Assembly (NCBI GenBank): GCA_001414485.1
Contig: LLEY01000351.1
Location: forward strand, 1 to 16,757
DNA: 16,757 bases
Origin: Calycina herbarum
Lineage: Eukaryota > Ascomycota > Leotiomycetes > Helotiales > Pezizellaceae
Direction: 5' to 3'
Shown here: positions 9,542 through 16,757 of the stretch, in pieces
How the letters are laid out: every line of letters starts with the position of its first letter
How positions within the stretch are numbered: position 1 is the stretch's first letter
Position numbers and translations under genes: made by a program
Notes under the pieces: model-generated
Database searches by the model: none
Seen by the model: only the letters and a program-made list of their open reading frames with translations
Told to the model about the DNA's origin: nothing

Positions 9542-9870
9542 AGATGTTCCCAGGTTGGTGTTGGCTTATCAAAGTACTTTATTATTTACCTCTTTGCATC
9601 AGAGAATCTGTCTTACTTCAAGTCACAATCCACATTCTAATAGTTTACTTAACTAGCTGGCCATAATTTAGAGTTGATTTTGCTTCAGGGGAAGAAAGAC
9701 ATCAGAAGAGAGAGAAGATTTTACGCGATTTATCAATACATGTGTCTTTGACTCTGAAGACTGATCTAATCCTACTTGAAGCTCATAATATATTATACAA
9801 ATTAAAAACTTATAAGACTAAACGAGAATTCCCCTCCTTTTCCGCGTGTTAAACCTCCTGGTATACAAAT
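9542..9870. other. Intergenic, no gene seen
   Basis: AT-rich, with nothing recognisable on either strand. It forms the 3' flank of the minus-strand gene copy that begins at 10852. Confidence 0.4.
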
Positions 9871-10852
9871 TTATCTCAGCCCCCCCCCCACCCGGCGATT
9901 ACTTACTACTGTTCCCATATCCAACATATAATCCCTAGATTCGGTCCACATTATCATATGCGCGGTAGGAAGATTTGCCCCTGGCGGAACGGTTAAATTC
10001 CCGTGTGTGTGTAAATTATTTAACGGTCTAGGCATAATTGCAGGAAAAGGTGGGCTATTTATAATATAACGGCTTAAGTTTCATTAGCACCTACATTATC
10101 TATTATTTATTATGAGCAGATATAATTAGACTTACACCCAGGCGTTTTTCCATGCTGCAACTGTTTTTTCGCGAATATAACGAGTACCCGTTGGTGCTCC
10201 CCTATACCAAGGCGGGACTAGGAAATATACCATATTGAATCGTGTCTTTCTAGCAGTCCCAGCCTCGCCTAACCAAGCTAAAAGGGTCCCCATAATCTTA
10301 ATTTCCAGGAGCTTGTAGTTAGAATACCTGCCTAGAATTGTTTAGGGAGAAGGAAGGAGTAGAGAGTTACTAGTATATTCCAAACAAGACCCTTCAATGC
10401 GAGAAATTTGGTACTCACCTATTCCGCAGCATTATCATACCCAAATCCCAGGTCGGTGCAAGAACCGATTAAATTGAAAGCAATACTTATCGCTGCAGGC
10501 GCTGCCGGTGGATACCACTGCAACATATTAGCACATGTTTTGTCATTGATTCAGGAGCTGAGATGAGTGATGAAGGATAAAACTTGCTCCCAACCACTTA
10601 GAATGGAATTTCCAAAAGGAGAGAAAAGGGAAAAGCTGCATACATTATGGTAAAGCCCTGGCTGGCCGGGGGCAGATGGTGGCAAGATTTGAGGATCATC
10701 CAAAGCTTCCATTATCCGCACTATTTTGGTACTAAACTCTCTGTTGCTCATAGCAGTGGTTTCCGGTGCCCATGGGTGCTGTAAATCAAGCTGACTAGTA
10801 AAAGGATTGATGTTAACTACAACCACATTATTGTGTCTTGTGTTGGAATCTC
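9871..10852 (-). pseudogene. Copy 1 of a duplicated intron-containing gene, unknown function
   Basis: Four exons can be traced on the minus strand. Exon 10852-10644 follows a CTAAC branch site and TAG acceptor and encodes VVVVNINPFTSQLDLQ...SNREFSTKIVRIMEALDD...GQPGLYHN. Its GTATGC donor joins in frame to exon 10517-10419 (WYPPAAPAAISIAFNLIG...YDNAA). The next donor is GTGAGT. Exon 10327-10136 encodes YSNYKLLEIKIMGTLLAWLG...FNMVYFLVPPWYRG...AAWKNAW. After GTAAGT the last exon 10054-9871 (PPFPAIMPRPLNNLHTHG...MIMWTESRDYML) ends after a run of 10 G on that strand. Damage: the codon before the GTGAGT donor is TAG (probably once CAG), and the next exon join is off by one base. No known family is recognised. 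The copy at 12270-12980 is homologous along its whole length, which is the main evidence that these exons are real. Confidence 0.6.
9880..9889. repeat. C10 homopolymer inside the last exon of copy 1
   Basis: Ten C on the plus strand (G on the coding minus strand). A one-base length change here alters the C-terminus of the exon: the alternative frame stays open about 22 codons longer. It is a likely site of sequencing error or slippage. Confidence 0.8.
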
Positions 10853-10961
10853 CTATTGTTTGTTAGAGCGACTTCTCTCATCACAGTATATTTTACTTTG
10901 AACGGTAGTTTACCCGGGAGAATGTTTGTACTATGATCCGTCGCAGGGAAAGGAGGTCTTT

Positions 10962-11358
10962 AGGGTATTTGAGGCGCGACCCCCACGTCTCCTGGAATAA
11001 AAGGTTCCAACCCATTTCCACTTGGATTTGAAGCGATAGCGATAACCCTCCCATTTATTTCATTCTAAACCGCGTGGGATACAGCACCTCCCGGAGACTA
11101 TGTTGCCCATCGACGCTATATTCCCGGATCCCTTGAATTTTGTCGGTCGATTTGGCAGTTTTGATCTGTGAATACAGGTATAGCTGTCGCCCGATGTGCG
11201 AGAATTTCACCGTCACAAACTTGAAACTGGGTGCCAATCTTTGGGGCCCAATTCTGAAAAGTCCCCGTATGGGCGTTAAGTGTAATTTGCGCTAGTTGTG
11301 AAATAATTGTACCTAGAGGAATGGTCGTTCGGTATTTTGTTGGGAAGGCAGCTGCCAT
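10962..11358 (-). pseudogene. Frameshifted relic, possibly of a beta-propeller lectin-like protein
   Basis: Starts at ATG 11358 with MAAAFPTKYRTTIPLGTIIS and continues ITLNAHTGTFQNW. The protein-like signal then moves to a second frame, LYLYSQIKTA...KIQGIREYSVDGQHSLREV (to 11055), and returns to the first frame for NEINGRVIAIASNPSGNG before a stop near 10960. Two compensating frameshifts are needed. The pattern 'IREYSVDG..' followed by 'G.VIAIASNPSGNG' recalls the repeated blades of fungal fucose-specific lectins (xxIREYxxDGxW; GxxIAAxxW). This is family knowledge applied by eye, and the key Trp residues are not obvious, so confidence is low. It lies just upstream of copy 1 on the same strand, but no splice join links them convincingly. 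Confidence 0.35.
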
Positions 11359-11676
11359 CTTAACATTGGAAGTGAAAATACATGAAGATTATCTTTTGGG
11401 TTTTCTAGAAATGGCAGTATAAAGAACAATATCTTAGTTTTGCCTTATTAGCTCTACAAAACAAGGAGGTTACTTTTTTTATTGTCTTATCCGCAAGCGG
11501 CGATAATGTAAAAAATTCATTTCTCTCGGCTGCACACTTCTAACTTAATTCTATTTAAATTCATTTCATTCTCCCAGTTCTTCTATATTCATCTTCTAAT
11601 TGTCTTTCTCATATACAATTATACAACATCTTCTCTTATACAAAAAAAACTAGTAAAACATACTTGTCGCCTGGGG
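11359..11676. other. AT/pyrimidine-rich upstream region, no gene
   Basis: No coding frame. On the plus strand it is rich in TTCT/TTCTAA motifs (11538, 11595, then again at 11737, 11770 and 11784). It would include the promoter of the 11358 minus-strand relic. Confidence 0.4.
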
Positions 11677-11887
11677 GACAGAAAAAGCGGCAGTAAATAT
11701 TAGGTTCGTACCTGCGTATCTTGCTTGTTGCTCTAACCTTCTAAAATAATTCATTTTCATTGTTCCAAAACTTCTAAATTGATATTCTAAATTGTTCGAA
11801 GTATCTAGGGCAATTACTTTTAATTACTCTAGACGGTTAGAACAACGAGCTGGGTAGGCAGGTACGAACACTGCCGCTTTTTCCGTC
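11677..11887. mobile_element. Non-autonomous inverted-repeat element (MITE-like), about 211 bp
   Basis: Left arm 11677-11738 and right arm 11835-11887 are inverted repeats: GACAGAAAAAGCGGCAGT...TTCGTACCTGC...TTG.TCTAACC against GACGGAAAAAGCGGCAGT...TTCGTACCTGC...TTGTTCTAACC. The left arm has an extra 10 bases (AAATATTAGG). The AT-rich centre has no coding potential. Pairing may extend outward to ATAC 11660 / GTAT 11903, where TA steps occur at both ends, so exact ends and target duplication are unsettled. It lies between the two gene copies. Confidence 0.65.
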
Positions 11888-12269
11888 TATCACGAGCTTG
11901 TATATCCAAGCTCAGCGAACTCTAGGCTAAATAATGATTACAGAAGTATATATAGATAAAGGCCTAGCTACTCAAAGGATGTTTATGGGAGTATTCTTCC
12001 ATATTCTATAATAGATACTTTCTCGCCTATTTTGACCGTTCACGTGGATGGGCTCGCCTTGCAGATTGCACACTTGCTCGCGTGTTGTACCTGGCTGTAT
12101 ACCAATTTATCATATCATCGTTGCGCAGTTGATCAGCGCCGGTTAACATTCTTTCTCGAGATTCTCTCTACACTTGCCGGTCTGTGGGGTAGTTTTGGAG
12201 GGGGTGCTGCTGGATTTGGTTTGATGTAATTGATGTAATCTTCTGCTTCCCGTATTACCCTCCTTGTCT
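11888..12269. other. Inter-copy spacer, no supported gene
   Basis: A 65-codon plus-strand frame (12032-12229, from a TTG with no ATG) ends in a Gly-rich tail, but no family, splice site or conserved match supports it. No counterpart of the 11358 lectin-like relic is visible here. Confidence 0.35.
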
Positions 12270-12980
12270 GTTTTTTCGACACTGGTAATACCGGATAAGG
12301 AGGCTCAATGTCTAGAATATAACGGCTTGAGCACTCGTGTTAGCACATGTTCTACATCATTGAAACATTTAGTCAAACTTACTCCCAAGCCTTTCGCCAA
12401 GCCTCCAATGCTCTTTTGCGAGAATTGTCACCTCTGCGAAGGGGCGGGACGAGGAAATATACAAATGTCGTCTTCTCTGTACCTGACTGCCTAGCCACCC
12501 TATGACCGTTCCTATTATCTCAACAGAATCTTATAATGAGTATACTTGTTTGGAATCGTTGAGGGAGAAGAAGCGAGAGGCTGTAGGGCTACAGGAACTC
12601 TACCTATCATATTCCAAACAAGACATTTCAAGGCGAGAAATTGGGTCCTCACCTGCTCTTTGGAATTATCGCACCCAATCACTGTTGGAACCGATCAGAT
12701 TAAAAGTAATGCTTATTGGTCGTTGTGTGATTTGTCCATTGGCATTTGGTACATAATTCCAAGGAAACCAACCGGCATGGTTTCCTGTAGCTGCTGCACT
12801 GAATAGTGGAAATTTGTTATTCCCATTCATAAAAGTTCGCATTATGCACTATCTTATGTCTAAACTCTCGATTACTGAACGCACTGGGCTGCGGATACTG
12901 GGTGTGCTATGGGTCGGGTTGATCTTGAAAAGGATTGAGATTGACCACAACTACAACTTGATGACGGGCGTTAGAACCAT
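12270..12980 (-). pseudogene. Copy 2 of the duplicated gene, more decayed
   Basis: Minus strand, homologous to 9871-10852. After an ATAG acceptor, exon 1 gives GSNARHQVVVVVNLNPFQDQ, then a TAG stop, then SNREFRHKIVHN (compare VVVVNINPFTSQ and SNREFSTKIVRI). Exon 2 keeps RPISITFNLIGS, then has a net 8-base deletion. The GTGAGG donor at about 12643 matches copy 1. Exon 3 keeps YTHYKIL, IIGTVIGWLGS and, one frame over, TTFVYFLVPPLRRG and EAWRKAWE before GTAAGT. The intron that follows is alignable too (AACGGCTTRAG and a GTGCTAAY branch site in both copies). Exon 4 is reduced to PPYPVLP before similarity ends near 12270. Stops and frameshifts make it a pseudogene. Confidence 0.6.
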
Positions 12981-13208
12981 CTATTCTTCATTGGAACTAT
13001 TCATTTGGTTCCAGTAAGCAGAAATATATACTCGGAAGTTGTATTGGCGAGAGTCCAGTGTTGGGAATATGGCATTGTAAGAATGAAAAGACTTCACAGT
13101 TTGCGTGATAGAGGACAAAGGAGTAGAGTTGCTTTAATTTTGCTAATTTACATTTCCTATCCCTCTCCAATCTCCCCTCGAATCCATCCAGCAGACTCCG
13201 ACTCCCGG
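12981..13208. other. Short spacer between copy 2 and the intact minus-strand gene
   Basis: No gene seen. It would contain the 3' untranslated region of the 13209-14321 gene. Similarity of copy 2 to copy 1 stops at its upstream edge here. Confidence 0.4.
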
Positions 13209-14321
13209 TTACAAACCAACTTGGCTCTTAAAGGTTAGGGTCTTCAAAGTTGGGATCTCTTTAGTAAGATATTCACGAGTTCCCCAGCTAATAAGATCCA
13301 ATCTCTCCATAGTACAATAATCCTGCGAGGATATGGCGCCAAACCAAACAGCCTTATATCCATCAAATTCGGGGATATCCTTATCAAGAGGCTTGTCTTC
13401 ACTATCCACATACAAATCTTCACCTTCATCCAACTCTTCATCCGACCACTCACCCTCAATAATATCTGGACGTAGAGCATAGAGACTAGTATCCTGAATC
13501 TTCATCAAAACAATCCATTTAGTAAGTTCTCCTTCGGATTGAATACGACCAAGGGGAAGCGCTGGAAACTCCTCGGTCTTATTAGTAGAGTGATTTAGAC
13601 ACAATTTGACGAGAATATGGTGGTAAAATAGTGCAGGTGGTACACTAGGGCAAAGTAGATTCATTGAATCTAGTGCTGGATGGCGAAAGCTGAGAGAGTA
13701 TTTGCCGGATGAGAGAGGAAAAGTGATGTTTTTCATTTTGTAGTAGGTAATAGCAAAGTCCAAGTTATCTAGCTTCGAGATCGTAAAGGTAGAAGGCAAA
13801 GCAACAGAAGCAGTAGTAGCGGGGGTCGAAGCCTTGCTTTGGGAGCTGGGAGAAAACGTGACAGAGTGGTGACCAGTGCTTGGCTGAGGTACTTCATTCA
13901 ACTTGAGAGCACTCAACTTTGTCATAACTTCCTTGGTGAATGTTGATGTTGAGGAGCTGGTATGATAGGAACGGGGACTATTAACCAAGATTGGATGAGT
14001 GGCATCGACAATAGCAATGATGATGGGGTCTTTGCAGATGATGTCGATAACTGCCAGCATTGCGTCTTGTTTCATTGCTTGGGAAGCCTTTGGGTTTTCA
14101 GTAATCCATTCACCGATGGTCTGGTAACCCAACTCCAACTTTTGACCTGTGATAGCAGCGTTCAGGACAGCATCATATTCTTGGGAAGGGTTATGGAAGT
14201 GTTCTAAAGGTGTGTTAGCTGGCAGTGAATACAGGATCTGATAGTATGTAGTACCTTTCAAGTAAGGGACTGCTCGAAGAACTTCTTCAGGTAGACGTTG
14301 AGCGGACATGGTAATGGACAT
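13209..14321 (-). CDS. Intact intronless protein of 370 residues, function unknown
   Basis: The only long undamaged frame in the window. ATG 14321 is the first start; the ATG at residue 5 (TTACCATGTCC) has the better context and may be the true start (MSAQRLPEEVLRAVPYLKG). Residues 1-112 look like a folded, mostly helical and Leu/Ile-rich domain (EEVLRAVPYL, WITENPKASQAMKQDAMLAV). Residues 113-180 are Ser/Thr/Pro-rich and probably disordered. Residues 181-285 form a second compact part (FAITYYKMKNITFPLSSGKY). Residues 289-320 are strongly acidic, followed by FDGYKAVWFGAIS and a C-terminal tail. No signal peptide, membrane segment or catalytic motif is seen. A TATA box and a long pyrimidine/ACACAC-rich leader precede it, as in expressed fungal genes. 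It may be lineage-specific. Gag-like origin was considered because a Gypsy fragment lies upstream, but no zinc knuckle is present. Confidence 0.8.
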   Translation of the reverse strand: MSITMSAQRLPEEVLRAVPYLKGTTYYQILYSLPANTPLEHFHNPSQEYDAVLNAAITGQKLELGYQTIGEWITENPKASQAMKQDAMLAVIDIICKDPIIIAIVDATHPILVNSPRSYHTSSSTSTFTKEVMTKLSALKLNEVPQPSTGHHSVTFSPSSQSKASTPATTASVALPSTFTISKLDNLDFAITYYKMKNITFPLSSGKYSLSFRHPALDSMNLLCPSVPPALFYHHILVKLCLNHSTNKTEEFPALPLGRIQSEGELTKWIVLMKIQDTSLYALRPDIIEGEWSDEELDEGEDLYVDSEDKPLDKDIPEFDGYKAVWFGAISSQDYCTMERLDLISWGTREYLTKEIPTLKTLTFKSQVGL

Positions 14322-14464
14322 AAACCAATAAATTGGCTGTATTTTTGGAGAAGGGTAGAGAGTTGATGGGATCAGTAAGTTGGACGAGTTCTTGAGATGG
14401 CTGTTACAGTTGACGGATTTGTTTGAGTGTGTGTTTTGTCTTAAGAGTGATGGGACGTAAGAGA

Positions 14465-14474
14465 TTAATTTATA
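14465..14474 (-). promoter_or_regulatory. TATA box of the 370-residue gene
   Basis: Minus strand TATAAATTAA, about 145 bases before ATG 14321. The intervening leader is rich in ACACACAC, CAAACAAATC and CTC, typical of fungal 5' untranslated regions. Confidence 0.55.
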
Positions 14475-14571
14475 GTAACCTTATGACCCTGATTCCTTGT
14501 TTTTGTTAAGTAAGCACGTGGTTACTTGCTGAATGAGACAAATCAAATCATTCACTTCATGATTTAGACAA

Positions 14572-15068
14572 TCAGGTAGTTAACAAATAAAGATTACCAC
14601 AAATAATCCACAAAAGGACTTTATCATTCTGCTGAATGTTGTCCTTTATGCCCCGCCAAGAAGTGTCTTCATATCCTTTGAGAATATCTTTTCGGAACTC
14701 TAGGGAGATCTCAACGAAGGTTGCAGAGAAGGAATACTGGTGAAGTACGCCCAACTCTCCTAGTCCGTAGTAAGATTTCTCGTGAAGGTCCTTTCCTTCA
14801 AGTCTGGAAAAAGCATCTGGTACCACGTTTTGGGATCCAGGCTTGTGGCGGATATCCAATTCAAAACGGGAAGTATACTCGGCGGCGCGTACCAAACGAG
14901 TATTGGTTTTCTCGGTGGATTTCAAGATTGGAATTCCGCGCGAAATTTGCTATTGCCATATGATCCGTAAAAACCACAACTTGTGGTTTCCTCGTTGATT
15001 CCACATGAATTCGAATCTTGCACAAAAACCCAAACTAGTCCTGCTGTTTCCAACTCAGTAGGTATTAG
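14572..15068 (-). pseudogene. Orphan Ty3/Gypsy RNase H and linker fragment, not RIP-mutated
   Basis: Minus strand. It starts in the RNase H domain with PTELETAGLVW (near 15062), then in another frame HVESTRKPQVVVFTDHMAIA. After a further one-base shift near 14930 it continues STEKTNTRLVRAAEYTSRF then ELDIRHKPGSQNVVPDAFSRL (ending near 14800), which is the C-terminal RNase H signature of Gypsy pol. About 75 residues of the linker to integrase follow, up to the stop at 14572. No RT, integrase core or LTRs are found, so it is a truncated relic. Unlike the chromovirus at 128-7623 it shows no excess of TpA stops, and its sequence differs from that element's RNase H. A MITE lies directly upstream, near where RNase H homology ends. 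Confidence 0.75.
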
Positions 15069-15120
15069 CAGCTGATAGGTGTTTGGTTGTAGAAACGATA
15101 CAGAGGTAAATTAATTGTTA

Positions 15121-15312
15121 TCCCTTCCAGGTTAGAGATACCGCTGCAAAAACGTGTATGATTTACTCCACTTCTGACAAGTGCATTTATTACAATCAGG
15201 TTAATGCCACCAAATAAATCTACTTTCTAAGCAATTGAGCCTCAAAAATTATCCAGTTCTACCCACTTTTAGGTGCACGTTTTTGCAGCGGCATCTCAAA
15301 ACTTGGAAGGGA
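15121..15312. mobile_element. TA-flanked MITE, 192 bp (Tc1/mariner type)
   Basis: Terminal inverted repeats of about 43 bases: left TCCCTTCCAGGTTAGAGATACCGCTGCAAAAACGTG (in two parts, 15121-15155), right its imperfect reverse complement (15272-15312, ending GGAAGGGA). TA dinucleotides flank both ends (15119-15120 and 15313-15314), the target duplication expected for Tc1/mariner transposases. The centre is AT-rich without coding frames. It would need a transposase supplied elsewhere. Confidence 0.8.
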
Positions 15313-15314
15313 TA

Positions 15315-15496
15315 CCCTCTAACGCAAGCATGTTTAAAAGAGCAAATCATTTTACGTCAGTTATGTCAGTCACGTTACACACTCAGGACATTTGGCTAAA
15401 ATAATTCTACTACTTCTGATTGTTTTAGATCATTTTCATTCTCATGATATCCTACATAGGAAACTCTGGTTAACAAACAGCAAATAATAATTGTAA
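15315..15496. other. Spacer between MITE and the plus-strand gene, no gene seen
   Basis: AT-rich upstream region of the plus-strand gene at 15571. The short minus-strand frame across 15442-15642 mostly overlaps that gene and is not supported. Confidence 0.4.
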
Positions 15497-15506
15497 TATA
15501 TAAAGG
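15497..15506 (+). promoter_or_regulatory. TATA box of the plus-strand gene
   Basis: TATATAAAGG, 65-74 bases upstream of ATG 15571, leaving a leader of roughly 35-45 bases. The start codon context is CAATCATGTCG with A at -3. Confidence 0.6.
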
Positions 15507-15570
15507 AAGACACGCTCTGAGAAAATAGATAGTTACTCATCCTTGATAACCCACAGTTACAGTTGCAATC

Positions 15571-16743
15571 ATGTCGACCGTTGAGGCAAGAAATGAGGCT
15601 ACCCATGAACGAAATCTCAGATTGCATGAAATATGTTTTCAAGAACTTAGCAACAATCCAAACATTGCGCCACGACTTGTAACAGACATAAAAGAATTGG
15701 GATATCGTTGTTCACGCTACATGGCATGGGCTACCGAGTGAAGAACATAGGAAGCGCTCTACTGAACGCATTCCATGATTTGCCATCACCTGCCAATCCA
15801 ATACCCCGTAAGGTGAATGTTGACCTCCTTGAAAAGTTGCTCACGAATATTTATCGCATATTATTCACCCATCATCATATACTTGGTTGGGTCCAACGTG
15901 TTGTTTTTTCAAGAATCTTTCCAGTTCATGCAGGTGGTGGTGCCGTTCCTCCTGCAAACGTCAGTCAACCACAACTCCAGAATCTACGTACGCAACTTGA
16001 AAGAACTGCTAGGAGCCTTCTTGCATACTTTCCAATTCAACACGAGACCAAAAACCCCCAAAATCAGCGGAATACGCGAAAAGAACTTCAAAGACAGTGG
16101 GATGAGGGTACTCTGCGAACTGAGATTCCCCCGGAAACCATCCTGGAGTTATCCATTCAGTGTCTATGCACATCGCTTGTGCCAGGAACGCGTTTTCCAC
16201 AGTTATCGATATCTGGCATTTTGGAGAATTACTTTGGGGCCGCAACAGACATCGTACCACAAGGACTTCAGCATGTTAGGCGTGGGATTAGCCTTCCTTT
16301 GACCATCTTCCTAGCCCTCGACCAGCCCCGGCAACCTCCAATTCCAATCCAAGATATGTAGTCGGGGCAACGCAGGCTCGATTCCCAGGGTTCCCAGACG
16401 CACCTTCAAAAGCACACGGCTGGAAGCAATGATGGCTATACTCGATACCGCGACACTTAAGAAGAAGTTGAAAAGTTCACATAGCATATGGTTCGCTGGG
16501 AATACGCCTACTAACCGACACCCTCTCCCTTTAGGTCAAGCATACCGTTTTAACGCGGGAAGGATTTCCATAAAGCCTCCGTGTTCAAAATGTTCCGGCA
16601 TCTACATCACTAGCGATCCGATTAGTTTCCTTCTTCCAAAATATCCTCTCTACACCTGTGCCGAGGAGGCATGGGCATTGAAGGTTAAGGGTGGGGTGAT
16701 GGTTTTACCGGGTAAATTGAAATTCGAGGGGAAGGAGGGATAG
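15571..16743 (+). pseudogene. Frameshifted gene with a C-terminal PPCxKC...CAE domain (deaminase-like?)
   Basis: Four successive frames together read like one protein. Frame a: ATG 15571 to TGA 15741 (MSTVEARNEATHERN...IKELGYRCSRYMAWATE). Frame b: about 15742 to TAG 16361, giving VKNIGSALLNAFHDLPSPAN..., a helical middle with QNLRTQLERTARSLLAYF, and LELSIQCLCTSLVPGT. Frame c: about 16320-16432 (PRYVVGATQARFPGFPDAPS). Frame d: ATG 16429 to 16743 (MMAILDTATLKKKL...WFAGNTPTNRHPLPLGQAYR...PPCSKC...YPLYTCAEEAWALKV). Neighbouring frames overlap, so each junction needs only a one-base change. The PPCxKC and CAE motifs resemble the metal-binding and catalytic motifs of cytidine-deaminase-like folds, but in reversed order, so that link is tentative. 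A TATA box precedes it. Alternatives are assembly errors in an intact gene, or two adjacent genes. Confidence 0.5.
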
Positions 16744-16756
16744 GGGGGGGGGGGGG
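16743..16756. repeat. G14 homopolymer at the window end
   Basis: Fourteen G after GGGATA, starting at the last base of the final stop codon. It could be a real homopolymer or an artefact at a contig edge. Confidence 0.8.
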
Positions 16757-16757
16757 T

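Noticed and set aside
9288..9572. 94-codon minus-strand frame
   Set aside because: Overlaps the plus-strand frame with more protein-like residues after 9430; neither strand has decisive support.
12032..12229. 65-codon frame with Gly-rich end
   Set aside because: No ATG start, no family, no supporting splice signal; left as a spacer note.
12502..13238. Several plus-strand frames of 67-86 codons
   Set aside because: They lie opposite copy 2, whose minus-strand exons match copy 1 in residues and splice sites; the plus frames have no match in copy 1.
15739..15751. Intron GTGAAG...ATAG joining the two frames at 15741
   Set aside because: Only 13 bases long, far below any workable intron; a frameshift is the simpler reading.
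15817..16302. 161-codon plus-strand frame overlapping the 217-codon frame
   Set aside because: Less protein-like composition (many Phe/Arg/Ser runs) than the overlapping frame b; judged a shadow.
16371..16390. tRNA T-arm-like string (GGCTCGATTCCCAGGG)
   Set aside because: No acceptor, D or anticodon arms around it; it lies inside a protein-like reading frame.
1..16757. CRISPR array, rRNA genes, bacterial operon signals
   Set aside because: No regularly spaced repeats, rRNA cores or ribosome-binding-site patterns seen; introns and LTR element indicate a fungus.

Overview
The window looks like nuclear DNA of a filamentous ascomycete (Pezizomycotina). The reasons are a long terminal repeat (LTR) retrotransposon full of C-to-T/G-to-A changes at CpA/TpG sites (the signature of repeat-induced point mutation, RIP), short introns with GTRNGT donors and CTAAY branch sites, and small TA-flanked inverted-repeat elements. 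Species cannot be read from the sequence. All calls come from reading by eye; no database search was possible.

Layout. (1) 128-7623 is one structurally complete Ty3/Gypsy chromovirus on the minus strand. It has 275-bp LTRs, an ATAAG target-site duplication, a polypurine tract and a Tf1-like self-priming site. Gag zinc knuckle, protease, reverse transcriptase (RT), RNase H, integrase and chromodomain remain recognisable but are riddled with stops. Between pol and the structural 3' LTR lies an extra gene on the opposite (plus) strand (911-1733), also mutated, with a Cys-rich N-terminus and an acidic C-terminus. The flanks of the element are also TpA-rich, so it probably sits in older decayed repeat DNA reaching to about 7.9-8.1 kb.

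(2) From about 8.15 kb the composition becomes ordinary. The first item is the 5' part of a secreted-protein gene (minus strand), cut off where a 90-bp inverted repeat begins. A gene-poor stretch follows.

(3) 9.87-13.0 kb holds two diverged copies of the same intron-containing minus-strand gene (9871-10852 and about 12270-12980). Both carry stops or frameshifts, while splice sites and even intron sequence remain alignable. Upstream of copy 1 is a frameshifted relic that may be a beta-propeller lectin. Between the copies lies an inverted-repeat element (11677-11887).

(4) 13209-14321 (minus) is the only long intact gene: a 370-residue protein of unknown function with its own TATA box. Upstream of it is an orphan Gypsy RNase H/linker fragment without RIP damage, abutting a 192-bp TA-flanked miniature inverted-repeat element (MITE).

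(5) 15571-16743 (plus) is probably one gene broken by frameshifts. It ends in a Cys-rich domain with PPCxKC and CAE motifs that recall deaminase-like folds. The window ends in a run of 14 G.

Taken together this is an accessory, repeat-rich region of decayed or duplicated genes and transposable elements rather than a pathway or operon. The most notable items are the opposite-strand gene inside the chromovirus and the coherent TATA / transcript start / self-priming architecture of its LTR.
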